A stretch of 64,000 nt of DNA from JAIYDQ01 sp034408855 (lineage in GTDB: Bacteria; Planctomycetota; Planctomycetia; Pirellulales; Pirellulaceae). Shown here one piece after another: positions 17,437 to 25,998 of this stretch; positions within the stretch are counted from its first letter, which is position 1; each line of letters begins with the position of its first letter. The position numbers and the translations under genes were made by a program. The notes under the pieces are model-generated. The model had not been told where the DNA came from. It saw nothing but the letters and a program-made list of their open reading frames with translations, and searched no databases. The stretch spans positions 1 to 64,000 of the forward strand of contig JAWXCK010000109.1 in assembly GCA_034408855.1 (NCBI GenBank), given 5' to 3'.

Positions 17437-18378
17437 TTAGTTTCGTCTCCAACGACTTCGCACAAGTGATGAACTTGCGAATAGAAGCAAAACAAAAGAT
17501 CCGGGTTCTGGTACAGACGTAGAGTGAAGCGAGATCGTCGAGTTAATCCAATCCCGATCAAGACGAGAGTACGAAGTGAGAGTGTCAAAAATGTTACTCG
17601 ATGATCCCCCGCTCACGATGCCCGCAAGCTTAGAAACCATCTGAATATTGCCGTTCCCGTCAAGAACTAAGTTTCCTTGTTCATCAACAAGCGGTACTTT
17701 GATAAATAATCCACCACCGGAGTCACCAGGGCGACCTCCCATTCCTAAGGGTCGAAAAGTTGATGATGAAGAGTCCCTCAAATTTGTCTGAAAAAACTCC
17801 GGCAAGCTTGATCCTGATACTCTTGTTACATTGTTTCCTGCTCGTCGATCTCCAGTGAAGTCGACTTGTGCCGTGTTCACCATCTGCACGTTGCCAAAAC
17901 CGACAATATCCGAATCAATTCCGCCCACAACGGTACCCTGATAAAGGCCTACCGGTGCCACCGAAAGAAACGGGTTCTCGAAGTACATCAAAGCAAGATC
18001 GTATCCCGATCCGCCGAGTCCTATCCCTCGGTAACTAGGATGGATGAACAACTCCGTAGCTGCCAATTGAACTTCTCCTCGATTGTTGATCTGATTTGAT
18101 CCAAGACCGAAGCCATACTGATTATATATTGGCGGATGCACCGGTGAACCGAATGCATTTGTGCCTTGATGTGCGCTCATCAGGACCCAGTTTTGATGAA
18201 TCAAAACGCCTGATCCCCAGAAACTACCATCTCCCTCAACAAATCCAACGTACGGATGATTGTTCGCTCGATCAAGATAAAGCTGATCACTTGCGATGAT
18301 CAACCCTGCATGGGCATCGCGGTCGACGCCAAACAAACTGACCAACAGCCCTACAAACAGAAAACGAAAAGTCTTCAT
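17437..18378 (-). CDS. Trypsin-like serine protease with PEP-CTERM anchor
   Basis: 313 residues. Signal peptide (MKTFRFLFVGLLVSLFGVDRD...AHA), S1/trypsin-fold domain with His in WVLMSAHQG, Asp in SGYDLALMYF and Ser in RPGDSGGGLF, and a C-terminal PEP-CTERM sorting signal: VPEPGSF, a hydrophobic helix, and RSRWRRN. It is an exported protease expected to be sorted by an exosortase to the cell surface or matrix. Convergent with the pilin gene through a shared terminator. Confidence 0.88.
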   Translation of the reverse strand: MKTFRFLFVGLLVSLFGVDRDAHAGLIIASDQLYLDRANNHPYVGFVEGDGSFWGSGVLIHQNWVLMSAHQGTNAFGSPVHPPIYNQYGFGLGSNQINNRGEVQLAATELFIHPSYRGIGLGGSGYDLALMYFENPFLSVAPVGLYQGTVVGGIDSDIVGFGNVQMVNTAQVDFTGDRRAGNNVTRVSGSSLPEFFQTNLRDSSSSTFRPLGMGGRPGDSGGGLFIKVPLVDEQGNLVLDGNGNIQMVSKLAGIVSGGSSSNIFDTLTSYSRLDRDWINSTISLHSTSVPEPGSFVLLLFASSSLVRSRWRRN

Positions 18379-18768
18379 ACTACCAAACTCCTTCTTTGGA
18401 AAACGTGCAACTACAAAAACCTGTGGCTAAGAACCTTGAATTCCAGCCTCAAGTTGATAGTTGCGTCCGAAGAAAAAGGGGCTTGATCTCATCATGCGAT
18501 TTCATGCCGCGTGGCTAAAACAAAAGTATCAACTTGAGTCATAAAGTTGCGTCTACCCGATCCAGCAATTTAGGTGGCGGAGTTCAAATTCATCTCAACC
18601 ACTGAACGGGCTTCTAGCACAAAGCGGCTCAAAAAGCACGTATTGCTCTTATGGCATGCCAGGGAAATGCCGTGACTTATCGTCAACTAAGGTAAATTTC
18701 TGGGAATCCGAAAGAGTGTGACTCATAGTCTACAGACACAGTGACGCAAAATCAACACCTTAGGCGTC
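18379..18768. other. Divergent intergenic region with C-box operator
   Basis: 390 bases between the protease start and the controller gene. Besides the operator at 18720-18745, a related 11-mer GACTTATCGTC lies at 18674-18684. Nothing else is recognisable. Confidence 0.5.
18720..18745 (+). promoter_or_regulatory. C-box-like operator of controller protein
   Basis: GACTCATAGTC (18720-18730) fits the GACT-N3-AGTC consensus of controller-protein boxes exactly. A 4-base spacer follows, then a weaker box GACACAGTGAC (18735-18745). It ends 23 bases before the ATG of the controller gene, where autoregulatory C-boxes sit. A further partial box lies at 18674-18684. Confidence 0.6.
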
Positions 18769-19002
18769 ATGGTAAGTCCCGAAAAGATTCAAAAGCAATT
18801 TGGTGCAAGACTTCGTTCCTTGCGCCTCGAACGAGGAATTTCTCAGGAAACTCTTGCGTTTGACGCTGGCTTGGATCGCACCTATGTCAATTCAGTCGAG
18901 CAGGGTAAACGGAATATCTCGCTGGTCAATATCGTGAAGCTTGCAGTCGCCCTCAAAATCGAGTTATCCGATCTGACGGATTTTCCCATTGGCAAGCGCT
19001 AG
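18769..19002 (+). CDS. Restriction-modification controller (C) protein, XRE type
   Basis: 77 residues, the size of C proteins. A single XRE HTH: FGARLRSLRLERGISQETLA, then AGLDRTYVNSVEQGKRNISL, the recognition-helix segment typical of the C.PvuII/C.AhdI group (GLDRTYxxxxExGKRNxSL). C proteins bind their own operator and delay nuclease expression. A matching C-box lies just upstream, so autoregulation is likely. No nuclease or methylase follows; downstream is a truncated unrelated gene, and the nearest R-M pair is over 7 kb away, so it appears orphaned. Confidence 0.8.
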   Translation: MVSPEKIQKQFGARLRSLRLERGISQETLAFDAGLDRTYVNSVEQGKRNISLVNIVKLAVALKIELSDLTDFPIGKR

Positions 19003-19097
19003 ACAATTCGAGTTGGCCTGCACCGGCGACAGAATTGACGGTGGGAAGGATTCTTCCTTGAGGCGGTCTCTTAGCTTTCACCACCCGACTGAACCAT

Positions 19098-19220
19098 TTA
19101 GAACAGATGCTTGCGAAACACAAGGGCGACATACAATAGCCCCACATACTCGGCAAGTCCTGGGATCAGAAGAAAAGCGACGGCCAACATCAGTGACCAA
19201 AAGACCTGGTACATCATCAT
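19098..19220 (-). CDS. Small membrane protein overlapping truncated gene (copy 1)
   Basis: 40 residues, almost entirely one hydrophobic helix pair (VFWSLMLAVAFLLIPGLAEY, then VGLLYVALVF) with a basic end. Its ATG overlaps the TGA of the preceding gene (ATGA), the same arrangement as at 51210-51323 in the intact paralogous pair. Sequence similarity to that one is weak; size, hydrophobicity and coupling are conserved. Function unknown. Confidence 0.5.
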   Translation of the reverse strand: MMMYQVFWSLMLAVAFLLIPGLAEYVGLLYVALVFRKHLF

Positions 19221-19696
19221 AATGTCACCCCCACTTCCGTCTCGACCGACTCATAGACCTTGACCGGTGTTCGTCGCAATCCAAGCATCGAAGTCTGGAT
19301 CGGTTCAAAGCCGTGCGGCTTTCGATGTTTGTTGACCATCCGAGCGAGGATCAAGAGCTGGCGGCGGATGGGAGCATATCTCGCATAGGGGAGACTTCGA
19401 AACTCCGCTCCAAGATTCTCCGCCGATCGATGAGGAGCCAGGCTTTCGAAGTACTCCTTCAATTGGACGTAGGTCTTGTTCTCGATTCGGACATGGGCAC
19501 AGAATCGTGAGCTCGCTCTCCCCGATTCTTGCACCCCTGCTTTCCGATACGAGACGGAGTATCCCCCAAGCTTGATCGGGTAGCGCCTTGCGTCCCGAAG
19601 TGATCCCTTTTCCCCTCCTTGGTGCGACGGAAGCTTAATCTTGTGGAATCGAGCTTTCAAAAGACATATGGCTGATGCTGTTCGCTGGCCTGCCAA
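19217..19696 (-). pseudogene. Truncated paralogue of the 51320-52027 protein
   Basis: 159 residues matching the C-terminal two-thirds of the 235-residue protein at 51320-52027: shared YPIKLGGYSVSYRKAGV / VPIKFEGYSISYRRSGV, AHVRI-N, RYAPIRRQLL and the final RxPxKVxxS segment. The N-terminal 90 or so residues are missing and no start with a ribosome binding site is seen, so it is probably a remnant. It ends in the same ATGA overlap with a small membrane gene as its paralogue. Confidence 0.65.
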
Positions 19697-19850
19697 ATAA
19701 TTTCGTGCTATGAAAATGCTCTTATAATTGTTTTCGAAGTGGCTTCTACCGATTCATCCTTTGATCAACAGCAAAGTGCCGAATCGGCCATTCGTGTGTA
19801 TTTAATTATTGGGAGTATCAAAAATAGAGAAACAAAGCGATCTTGGTTTC

Positions 19851-20117
19851 ATGGAACACACATTTCGATTTCCGACGTTGAGCAATGCACGAGGCGTCAT
19901 GCCTTGGGACCCGAACCAAATCGATATTTGGGCATCGGAGTTTGGTCGAGACGAACAAGCATTGCATGCGGCACGATTTATTTTGGAACGCTGGAGCTCG
20001 GGCTTCGCTTGGGAGTGCGGCAAATTCAATCCGAAAGTCGCTCTAGAAATCTGGGACAAAACTCATCGACGGGCATTTCTTGAGTTGGCGACTCTTGAAT
20101 TGTCGTACTCGGCGTAG
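19851..20117 (+). CDS. Hypothetical protein, 88 residues
   Basis: Soluble small protein from ATG at 19851 (MEHTFRFPTLSNARGVMPWD...). Rich in aromatic residues (W, F), with a helix around DEQALHAARFILERWSSG. An earlier TTG at 19809 would add 14 residues. No family recognised, and neighbours give no clue. Moderate support only: compact frame, protein-like composition. Confidence 0.4.
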   Translation: MEHTFRFPTLSNARGVMPWDPNQIDIWASEFGRDEQALHAARFILERWSSGFAWECGKFNPKVALEIWDKTHRRAFLELATLELSYSA

Positions 20118-20318
20118 CGACTTATAAGTTGGCAGCGGATTCCGATTCCACGAAGAATATCGGCCTTCGCATAAATCGATCATCTCAATTTTGATATACA
20201 CCGCAGCTCACTGCCTTCCTTTCGTAGGTAAAGGCGTCAAATCTCGCGAGATCCCCGTTCGGTACGACCTACAAGGACTTCTATTCGACTACCTGAAAGC
20301 AGCCGATAGTTCCAAAAA

Positions 20319-23300
20319 TCAAGTGTCGCGATCGCCCGTCTTAATCACGAAGTCGATATCACCGTAATGGATGTAGTTAACCCAGTCAGCATTTTTGGCA
20401 TTGAACAATTGTTGTCGGGCCGCTTCCACGGCTTTTCCAACTGACGCACCAACAAGCAATCGTTGATAAAGCTGCTCGGCAAACACGACGGCACCCGCAT
20501 CGCCTACGGGCCAGTAGGTTCCAATGTAAGCTCCAACGCCACCACGCAAGAAGGCTTCGGCAAACGATACATTGCGACTAGCCAATTCTCGCACATCCAT
20601 CGACTCCTTCCCTGCGTTGCCTCGGGTGCGTTTCATGCGCGTCGGAATCTCGCGTGAACGGACGCGAGCGGATTCGCAAGCGTTGAATACCACGAGCGAT
20701 GGAAGTGAATCAAGCGTGGCCAGATCTCGACCAGAAAGCACTTTCTCACCCGCACACAGAATGCCGCTTTCAGAACGGTTGCTCTCATCAAAATAGGCGT
20801 GCCCTGCATAGTGAACCAAGTCGTATTTCCCAGATGCAAACTCTTTCGTCAGCCGCTCTTTGGTTGCGTTCTCATTCCAAATATCTGTCAAGTTAATTCC
20901 CGTCATGTTTTGCAATGCATCCTTGAGTGCCTTGCCTTCTTTTTGAGCGCCGTCCAGATCGCTGGTAGGATTGACTACCAGCAACAACTCAAGTTTCGGC
21001 GACGTTCTCCGCTCGTGCAACCATTTGGCGACAGAGATATTCGACGTCGAATACTTTCGCGAGAGATTGCCGTCCAGTCCCGCTCGCCATTGACCGACTT
21101 GCATCAACTCCCACGGAATCCGCGAGCCCCAAAGATCGTTGATTACCGTTAAAGCGTTCGGCTCCGTCTCTTGCAAAGCCGTCAGCAAATCGTGCGGCAA
21201 CAAGAGTTCAGCCAGTGCTTTGCCAAGTTCCACCGTGTGATCGAAGAAGTCGTTTTGTTTTGCGGCGGCGTTTATTTTGTCAAGCAAGCGATCGACTTCG
21301 GCGTTCAGCACTTCCGCGCGTCCGCTCAGCACCGTAGCCTTTTTCCCGGTTCCAAGCATCGAAAAATCAACAATATGTTTCTTGGAATTCGTAGAAGTGT
21401 TGCTCGAATTCTCTCGTACCATCAAGTAGGCACTCTGATGTCCGGTCGTCAAAACCGAAGCCGCCGCTCCGTCTCTCCCTCGCTCGGCGGATGACTGGAT
21501 TTCACGTTCCAAAACGAATTCCATATCGTCAAACTTTGCGGACGTTGCGAGGTCAAAAATACTTTCGCAAATCGCTTCATAGTCCTTGGGGAATTTCGTC
21601 GTGATACACAAACTGCGTAGCGACAAACGTCTACGCGAGTCAAGCATTGCCGCTTGCACTCCCTCCATGATGGCTTCCGTCAGTTCTGGAATTTTCAAGC
21701 CCGAGCCGCCGCCCATCGGCACCGTCACCAACTCATCAACGTTGCAATTCAATAAAGTCTTGGTCGCGTTTTGAACACTCGAGCGAAGGCTTTGCAAGGT
21801 GAACTCGCTGAAATTCCCCAAACCGATTAACACAACCATCTCGGTTGCCAAATTCTTTCGCCGTGTTGGCATCACAAAAATCTCGCCGACGTTGGCTGAA
21901 AACATTCTTCGATCAATCACCTCCGCCAACATGCCTCCCAGTTTGGCGTCTACGGCTCCGGCCGCACCGCCCGGTCGTACATCCTTGAACACGCCCAGCA
22001 TCAACGCCCGGCCTTCCGCGTCCCCGATGTCCCCTTGAGTCAACCGCAGGTCCAACCGCAACGATTTCTTGCGGCTGATAATGATTGGGATTTCGCTACG
22101 AATTGCGGACTCAGTGGACGCTGTACGTTCCTCGCCAGTCGGTCGGAATCCCAATAACGGTTCGAGCGCATTGCGGTAGTCCTCAACATCAGGCAAATCA
22201 GCCTTGCCGCGAGTTTCAAGCGATTGAACGCGCAGTCGATCTTCGAACGCTCCAGCCTTGCGAGCTGTCTGAACGGACGAACGAAGGAACGAATCTGGCG
22301 AATCACTTAAACGACTTGTATCGCCATCCCGCAGGATATCGACCGTCGATTTGATTGCCAGATTGTTCATCGGCAAGTTGCCATGAGTCGATGCACAGTA
22401 ACGATTGGTCGCGCCAGGCAGTATTGCCAGATTCAACGGGACCGTCCCATCGCCTTCACGCGACATTATCGTTTTGAACTTGCTGGGGTCATCTGTGTTG
22501 GTCTCCAATCCGACAACGGTATCCACGCCAGCTCCGGCAATCATCCAGATTTTGTCGGAACCCTTTGCGAGCCGAGCTTGTAGCTGATTAGCTTTTGTCA
22601 AAACGGCCTTGCGTACCGCTCGATCTTGAGTCGGATAGTTGTTGATGTCAAAGAAATTCGTACCGCCCGACTTGTCTGACTCAGGCGTCATCTCCGCCAG
22701 CCCCACAAACGTCGCGAACACATCTTTCACTAGCGCCCCTTGCGGACTCTTGCGATCCAGCCACTCCATCCATTGAACCGTCGAATAATCACTTGTCATG
22801 ACGAGTGCCGGTGCGTACGATCCGAAATTCGGAGTGCCCAGCAACACCACATTCTTTATCAACTTGAACGCATCGAGTCCGAGCGACTTGATCGCTGCCC
22901 GACTCACTAAGCCACCCATACTGTGCGCAACCAAGCCAACTTTTTGATTCGAGGTCGCCGCCGCGCGAATCTTGTTCGCCAACAGTTTTCCCGCATCCGC
23001 GATCGGTTTTCGCCAATCGAAATGAAAATACTCGGAGTCAAATCCCGCTAGCTTCAATTTCAGATAAAGCTCGGTGTACGTCGGCCAGAACACACCGTTG
23101 GAAGCGACGTTTACTGCGCCACCGTCCAACGACAGCAGCTTTAACTTCCCCTTGGCGATATCAATCGGATCGAACCAGATCGTGTCGTCTCCGACCACCA
23201 GAGTCGAACCAAGAATCCCCGGCAGAATAAAGACCTTCTGCTTTGGCCCAAACCAGCCGCGAGTCTGCTGCACCTCTTTTGCCAGCTTCCGCAAGTGTTC

Positions 23301-23510
23301 GGCATACTCCTCACCCACCACCGAAGCAATCGCATCCTGATTCTCATCCATCACCAGCGCGCGTTCGACTTCGCTCGCTTCCATCTCAAGCCCCCTCACC
23401 ATCCTCCGCGCACGCGCCGCCTCCGCCCCCCGCACTACCGGCTTCGCTCGTTTCGCAGTGCGTCCACGTGTTGTTTTCGTCGCCCGTCGTGTTCTTCGCT
23501 TTTTCGCCAT
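20319..23510 (-). CDS. LCAT-like hydrolase / M17-N-like / CHAT caspase-like protein
   Basis: 1,063 residues from the ATG at 23510 (the frame is open to 23747). A basic N-terminus (MAKKRRTRRATKTTR...) is followed at about 92-400 by an LCAT/PGAP1-like alpha/beta hydrolase: PGILGSTL, the nucleophile AHSMGGLVSRA at about 195, and a His in CASTHGNLP. Residues about 470-700 resemble the N-terminal domain of M17 leucyl aminopeptidases. Residues about 790-1050 are a CHAT domain with caspase-like His (LVHYAGHAYFD) and Cys (LVVFNACESARV) and a closing GVGAYIGTYWPVGD. It is divergent from the nucleotide operon, sharing a 180-base control region. It is likely a regulated protease plus lipase in a conflict system. 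Confidence 0.85.
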   Translation of the reverse strand: MAKKRRTRRATKTTRGRTAKRAKPVVRGAEAARARRMVRGLEMEASEVERALVMDENQDAIASVVGEEYAEHLRKLAKEVQQTRGWFGPKQKVFILPGILGSTLVVGDDTIWFDPIDIAKGKLKLLSLDGGAVNVASNGVFWPTYTELYLKLKLAGFDSEYFHFDWRKPIADAGKLLANKIRAAATSNQKVGLVAHSMGGLVSRAAIKSLGLDAFKLIKNVVLLGTPNFGSYAPALVMTSDYSTVQWMEWLDRKSPQGALVKDVFATFVGLAEMTPESDKSGGTNFFDINNYPTQDRAVRKAVLTKANQLQARLAKGSDKIWMIAGAGVDTVVGLETNTDDPSKFKTIMSREGDGTVPLNLAILPGATNRYCASTHGNLPMNNLAIKSTVDILRDGDTSRLSDSPDSFLRSSVQTARKAGAFEDRLRVQSLETRGKADLPDVEDYRNALEPLLGFRPTGEERTASTESAIRSEIPIIISRKKSLRLDLRLTQGDIGDAEGRALMLGVFKDVRPGGAAGAVDAKLGGMLAEVIDRRMFSANVGEIFVMPTRRKNLATEMVVLIGLGNFSEFTLQSLRSSVQNATKTLLNCNVDELVTVPMGGGSGLKIPELTEAIMEGVQAAMLDSRRRLSLRSLCITTKFPKDYEAICESIFDLATSAKFDDMEFVLEREIQSSAERGRDGAAASVLTTGHQSAYLMVRENSSNTSTNSKKHIVDFSMLGTGKKATVLSGRAEVLNAEVDRLLDKINAAAKQNDFFDHTVELGKALAELLLPHDLLTALQETEPNALTVINDLWGSRIPWELMQVGQWRAGLDGNLSRKYSTSNISVAKWLHERRTSPKLELLLVVNPTSDLDGAQKEGKALKDALQNMTGINLTDIWNENATKERLTKEFASGKYDLVHYAGHAYFDESNRSESGILCAGEKVLSGRDLATLDSLPSLVVFNACESARVRSREIPTRMKRTRGNAGKESMDVRELASRNVSFAEAFLRGGVGAYIGTYWPVGDAGAVVFAEQLYQRLLVGASVGKAVEAARQQLFNAKNADWVNYIHYGDIDFVIKTGDRDT

Positions 23511-23690
23511 GTGTGCCGCATGTTTCTTTTCAAGGTGAATTTCAAGTTTGAATTTACGTCGATTCTCTGGTCTTTGTTCTTGTAACGCTATAGTCGGCCA
23601 AATAATTCCTCCTTCCACTTGACCTAGCGCAGGCAGGTGGTAATAATTTCTTACGCACTGGTAATTCGTTGATGTGAGAGGTAAAACGAC

Positions 23691-23981
23691 GTGAATCGCG
23701 ATGAGGTCATTGGCATGTTGCAAGATGTGTTGCAGTCCATACAGCAAAATAGCGGTCGATTAGCACCTCCAATTCAACAGGGAACGTGCCCGATTGGTGA
23801 TTTAAGCGGTTTCGACAGTCTCAATGGAGTTGAAGCGACCGTTGAATTGACCGATCGGTTGGGAGTGGAGTTTTCAGGTGTGAGTTTATTTGTCAACGAA
23901 ATGGGCACAAAGGCCCTGACCATTTCCGAAATTGCCGATCGGATCTGCAAGATGCCAACTAACAAGGAGGTTCAACCATGA
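23691..23981 (+). CDS. Acyl-carrier-protein-like
   Basis: 96 residues from GTG at 23691, with AGAGG about 9 bases upstream. Helix I, then a loop and GFDSLNGVEATVELTDRLGVEF: the DSL serine for 4'-phosphopantetheine and the following helix II match acyl carrier proteins. It would carry an acyl or aminoacyl group for transfer. First gene of a tight operon (the next start overlaps its stop by 4 bases) ending in TIR and Nmad2-like genes. No fatty-acid or polyketide genes are near, so a dedicated role in this system, perhaps supplying an amino or acyl moiety, is inferred. Confidence 0.7.
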   Translation: MNRDEVIGMLQDVLQSIQQNSGRLAPPIQQGTCPIGDLSGFDSLNGVEATVELTDRLGVEFSGVSLFVNEMGTKALTISEIADRICKMPTNKEVQP

Positions 23982-24334
23982 GCGAACGCGTAACGATTCG
24001 AGAAGCCATTGCTGGTCGACTGAGAACAGCGAGAGAGACAGCGGGATTGTCGCAGGGACAAGCAGCGAAACGTTTGGACATGCACCGACCAACGATTTCC
24101 GAAATTGAATCCGGTCGTCGTCGAGTTACCGCTGAAGAACTCGTGCTATTTGCCGACCTTTACGGCGTCGATGCAAAATGGCTCATGGAAGGTTCTGACT
24201 CGCAAGTTGAGAACAATGACAAAATTGTTTTGGCGGCACGCCAGTTAAGTAAGCTGAAGGACAAAGACCTAGACCGACTTATGAAACTCCTCACAATGCT
24301 CCGTGGTTCGGGAGGCAGTGATGAACCGGAGTAA
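23978..24334 (+). CDS. XRE-family regulator
   Basis: 118 residues. XRE HTH at about 10-65: AIAGRLRTARETAGLSQGQAA, then MHRPTISEIESGRRRVTAEE. The tail is helical. Start overlaps the ACP-like gene (ATGA); its stop lies 14 bases into the ImmA/IrrE-type gene, a classic XRE plus ImmA/IrrE regulator-protease pair. It probably represses the shared promoter region between this operon and the CHAT gene and may be removed by the peptidase. Confidence 0.88.
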   Translation: MSERVTIREAIAGRLRTARETAGLSQGQAAKRLDMHRPTISEIESGRRRVTAEELVLFADLYGVDAKWLMEGSDSQVENNDKIVLAARQLSKLKDKDLDRLMKLLTMLRGSGGSDEPE

Positions 24335-25196
24335 TCGCAAGGAGCTTGCGTTACAGGCGATCTCCCAATCACTCAAGGTACGCAAACGTGCCAAATATAG
24401 ATTGGCGCATCCAATTAGTATTTATGATCTGTGCGAGCGCCTTGGCATCGCGGTGTTGTTGCAAGATTTTCCATCAATGGAAGGGCTCTATATGCCCGAA
24501 GCACAGCCGAAGCCAACGATCATCTTGTCGTCACTTCGGCCAACCGGACGAAAAGCGATTACTTGTGGCCACGAGTTAGGCCACCACGAATTCAAACACG
24601 GAAAGCAATGGGATGAACTTAAGGAAGATCGGAGCAAGGCGAGACGGTTTGAACCGGAAGAGTACTTGGCCGACATGTTTTCTTCCTATTTGCAAATGCC
24701 CAAAGGTGCTGTCGAGTCCGCATTCAGATTGAGAGGACTTTCGCCAGCAAGTTGTACTCCGGAACAGATTTTCTGCCTCTCTACTTATTTCGGAGTGAGC
24801 TACGAAGCGTTCGTCACTCATCTCGAACGGACACTCAGCTTGGTTTCGATGAAACGAGCTTCAGAGCTGATGTTCTTTTCACCCAAGAATCTACGACAAA
24901 GCTTGCTTGGTGAGTCTTGTCCGCAAGGCTTGGTTGTCGCCGATCATCATTGGGTTGAGCATGCGATTGATGTTGAAGTGGGCGATTCGATTTTGCTCCC
25001 TACGAACACGATAGCCGATGGAAGTTGCATCGAGAGAGTGTATTCGTCGCTTGAGAATGTGGCTTTTACCGCAATAAAACCGGGAATTGGTCGCGTCGTT
25101 GATTCGACCGGCTGGTGCTCATTCGTCCGAGTGATGCAAAAAGGATTTGTCGGACGCGCGATGTTTCGATTCGATGAAGAGGTTGATGATGAGTGA
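24321..25196 (+). CDS. ImmA/IrrE family metallopeptidase
   Basis: 291 residues. Start at 24321 has GGAGG five bases upstream. Residues about 30-150 are the COG2856 domain: CERLGIAVLLQDFPSM, then ITCGHELGHHEFKHG, the HExxH zinc motif, and a further ligand in RFEPEEYLADMFSSYLQMP. The C-terminal 150 residues are an extra domain, possibly a sensor. It probably cleaves the XRE repressor encoded just upstream in response to a signal. Overlaps the TS-like gene by 8 bases. Confidence 0.88.
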   Translation: MNRSNRKELALQAISQSLKVRKRAKYRLAHPISIYDLCERLGIAVLLQDFPSMEGLYMPEAQPKPTIILSSLRPTGRKAITCGHELGHHEFKHGKQWDELKEDRSKARRFEPEEYLADMFSSYLQMPKGAVESAFRLRGLSPASCTPEQIFCLSTYFGVSYEAFVTHLERTLSLVSMKRASELMFFSPKNLRQSLLGESCPQGLVVADHHWVEHAIDVEVGDSILLPTNTIADGSCIERVYSSLENVAFTAIKPGIGRVVDSTGWCSFVRVMQKGFVGRAMFRFDEEVDDE

Positions 25197-25998
25197 AGTC
25201 TGCACGATCCATGAGACGACGATTTCTGCGGCTTGGTCGCGGGCACTTTTGCAAATGTTGAAGCCCGGAGTAACTGAGATTGCGCCAATGATTGTTTCAG
25301 TTGACTTGGACGACACCACCGGATTCGATCGCGAGACGGAAATTCAGCGATGGCTGGATAAAACAATCGTTGAATTGAGACGCTCCAATCCGGCGTGCAA
25401 GAAACTTCAATCGACGGGCACCGTATCCAATACGATCTTCCCCAACTCAATGTGGAATCCAAACTCCGCCGATGGTGCTGAAAAACTTTTCGAGCGGTTT
25501 GAGAGAGCTTGGCCTAAGATCAAAAAGTGCCATCAAAATCGCCGTGGTTCTTATTTTCAACGATTGACCGCCTTTCGAGCGACTGGCGACGAGCGACCAA
25601 TCAACCAACTTCAGCACATCATCGACACTTATCGATCAGGAAATCACCGTCGCAGCGCATTGCAGACCACTGTTTTCGATCCAGCTTTAGACCATGTAAA
25701 CTCTCGGCAACTTGGTTTTCCGTGCCTGCATCAAGTCGCGTTTTCTCCCATAGGGACAGACGAGCTTCGAGTAACGGGATTCTATGCGAGCCAATACATT
25801 TTTGACCGCGCCTTCGGGAACTACTTGGGGCTGTGCCGCCTCGGCAATTTTATGGCGAAACAGTTGGGTCTGCGATTCACGGGCATGACGTGCATCGCTT
25901 CCTTAGCTCAGTTGGGAACGCCCGGAAAAACCGTGCTTCGTTCGCTCGAAGCTGAATTGGAATCAATCCTGAAAGCCACGCCAAGGACGGCAGCATGA
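25189..25998 (+). CDS. Thymidylate-synthase-like enzyme
   Basis: 269 residues, about the size of ThyA. The catalytic region is recognisable: GFPCLHQVAFSP (Cys at about 178; ThyA has PCH...Q), then TGFYASQYIFDRAFGNYLGLCRLGNFM, matching the YQRSxDxxxGxPxNxxxYxxL region, and a final segment. The N-terminal half is divergent. Family members transfer a one-carbon unit to C5 of dUMP or dCMP; phage homologues make hydroxymethyl pyrimidines for DNA hypermodification. With the next gene, this suggests a modified thymidine or pyrimidine product. Confidence 0.8.
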   Translation: MSEVCTIHETTISAAWSRALLQMLKPGVTEIAPMIVSVDLDDTTGFDRETEIQRWLDKTIVELRRSNPACKKLQSTGTVSNTIFPNSMWNPNSADGAEKLFERFERAWPKIKKCHQNRRGSYFQRLTAFRATGDERPINQLQHIIDTYRSGNHRRSALQTTVFDPALDHVNSRQLGFPCLHQVAFSPIGTDELRVTGFYASQYIFDRAFGNYLGLCRLGNFMAKQLGLRFTGMTCIASLAQLGTPGKTVLRSLEAELESILKATPRTAA

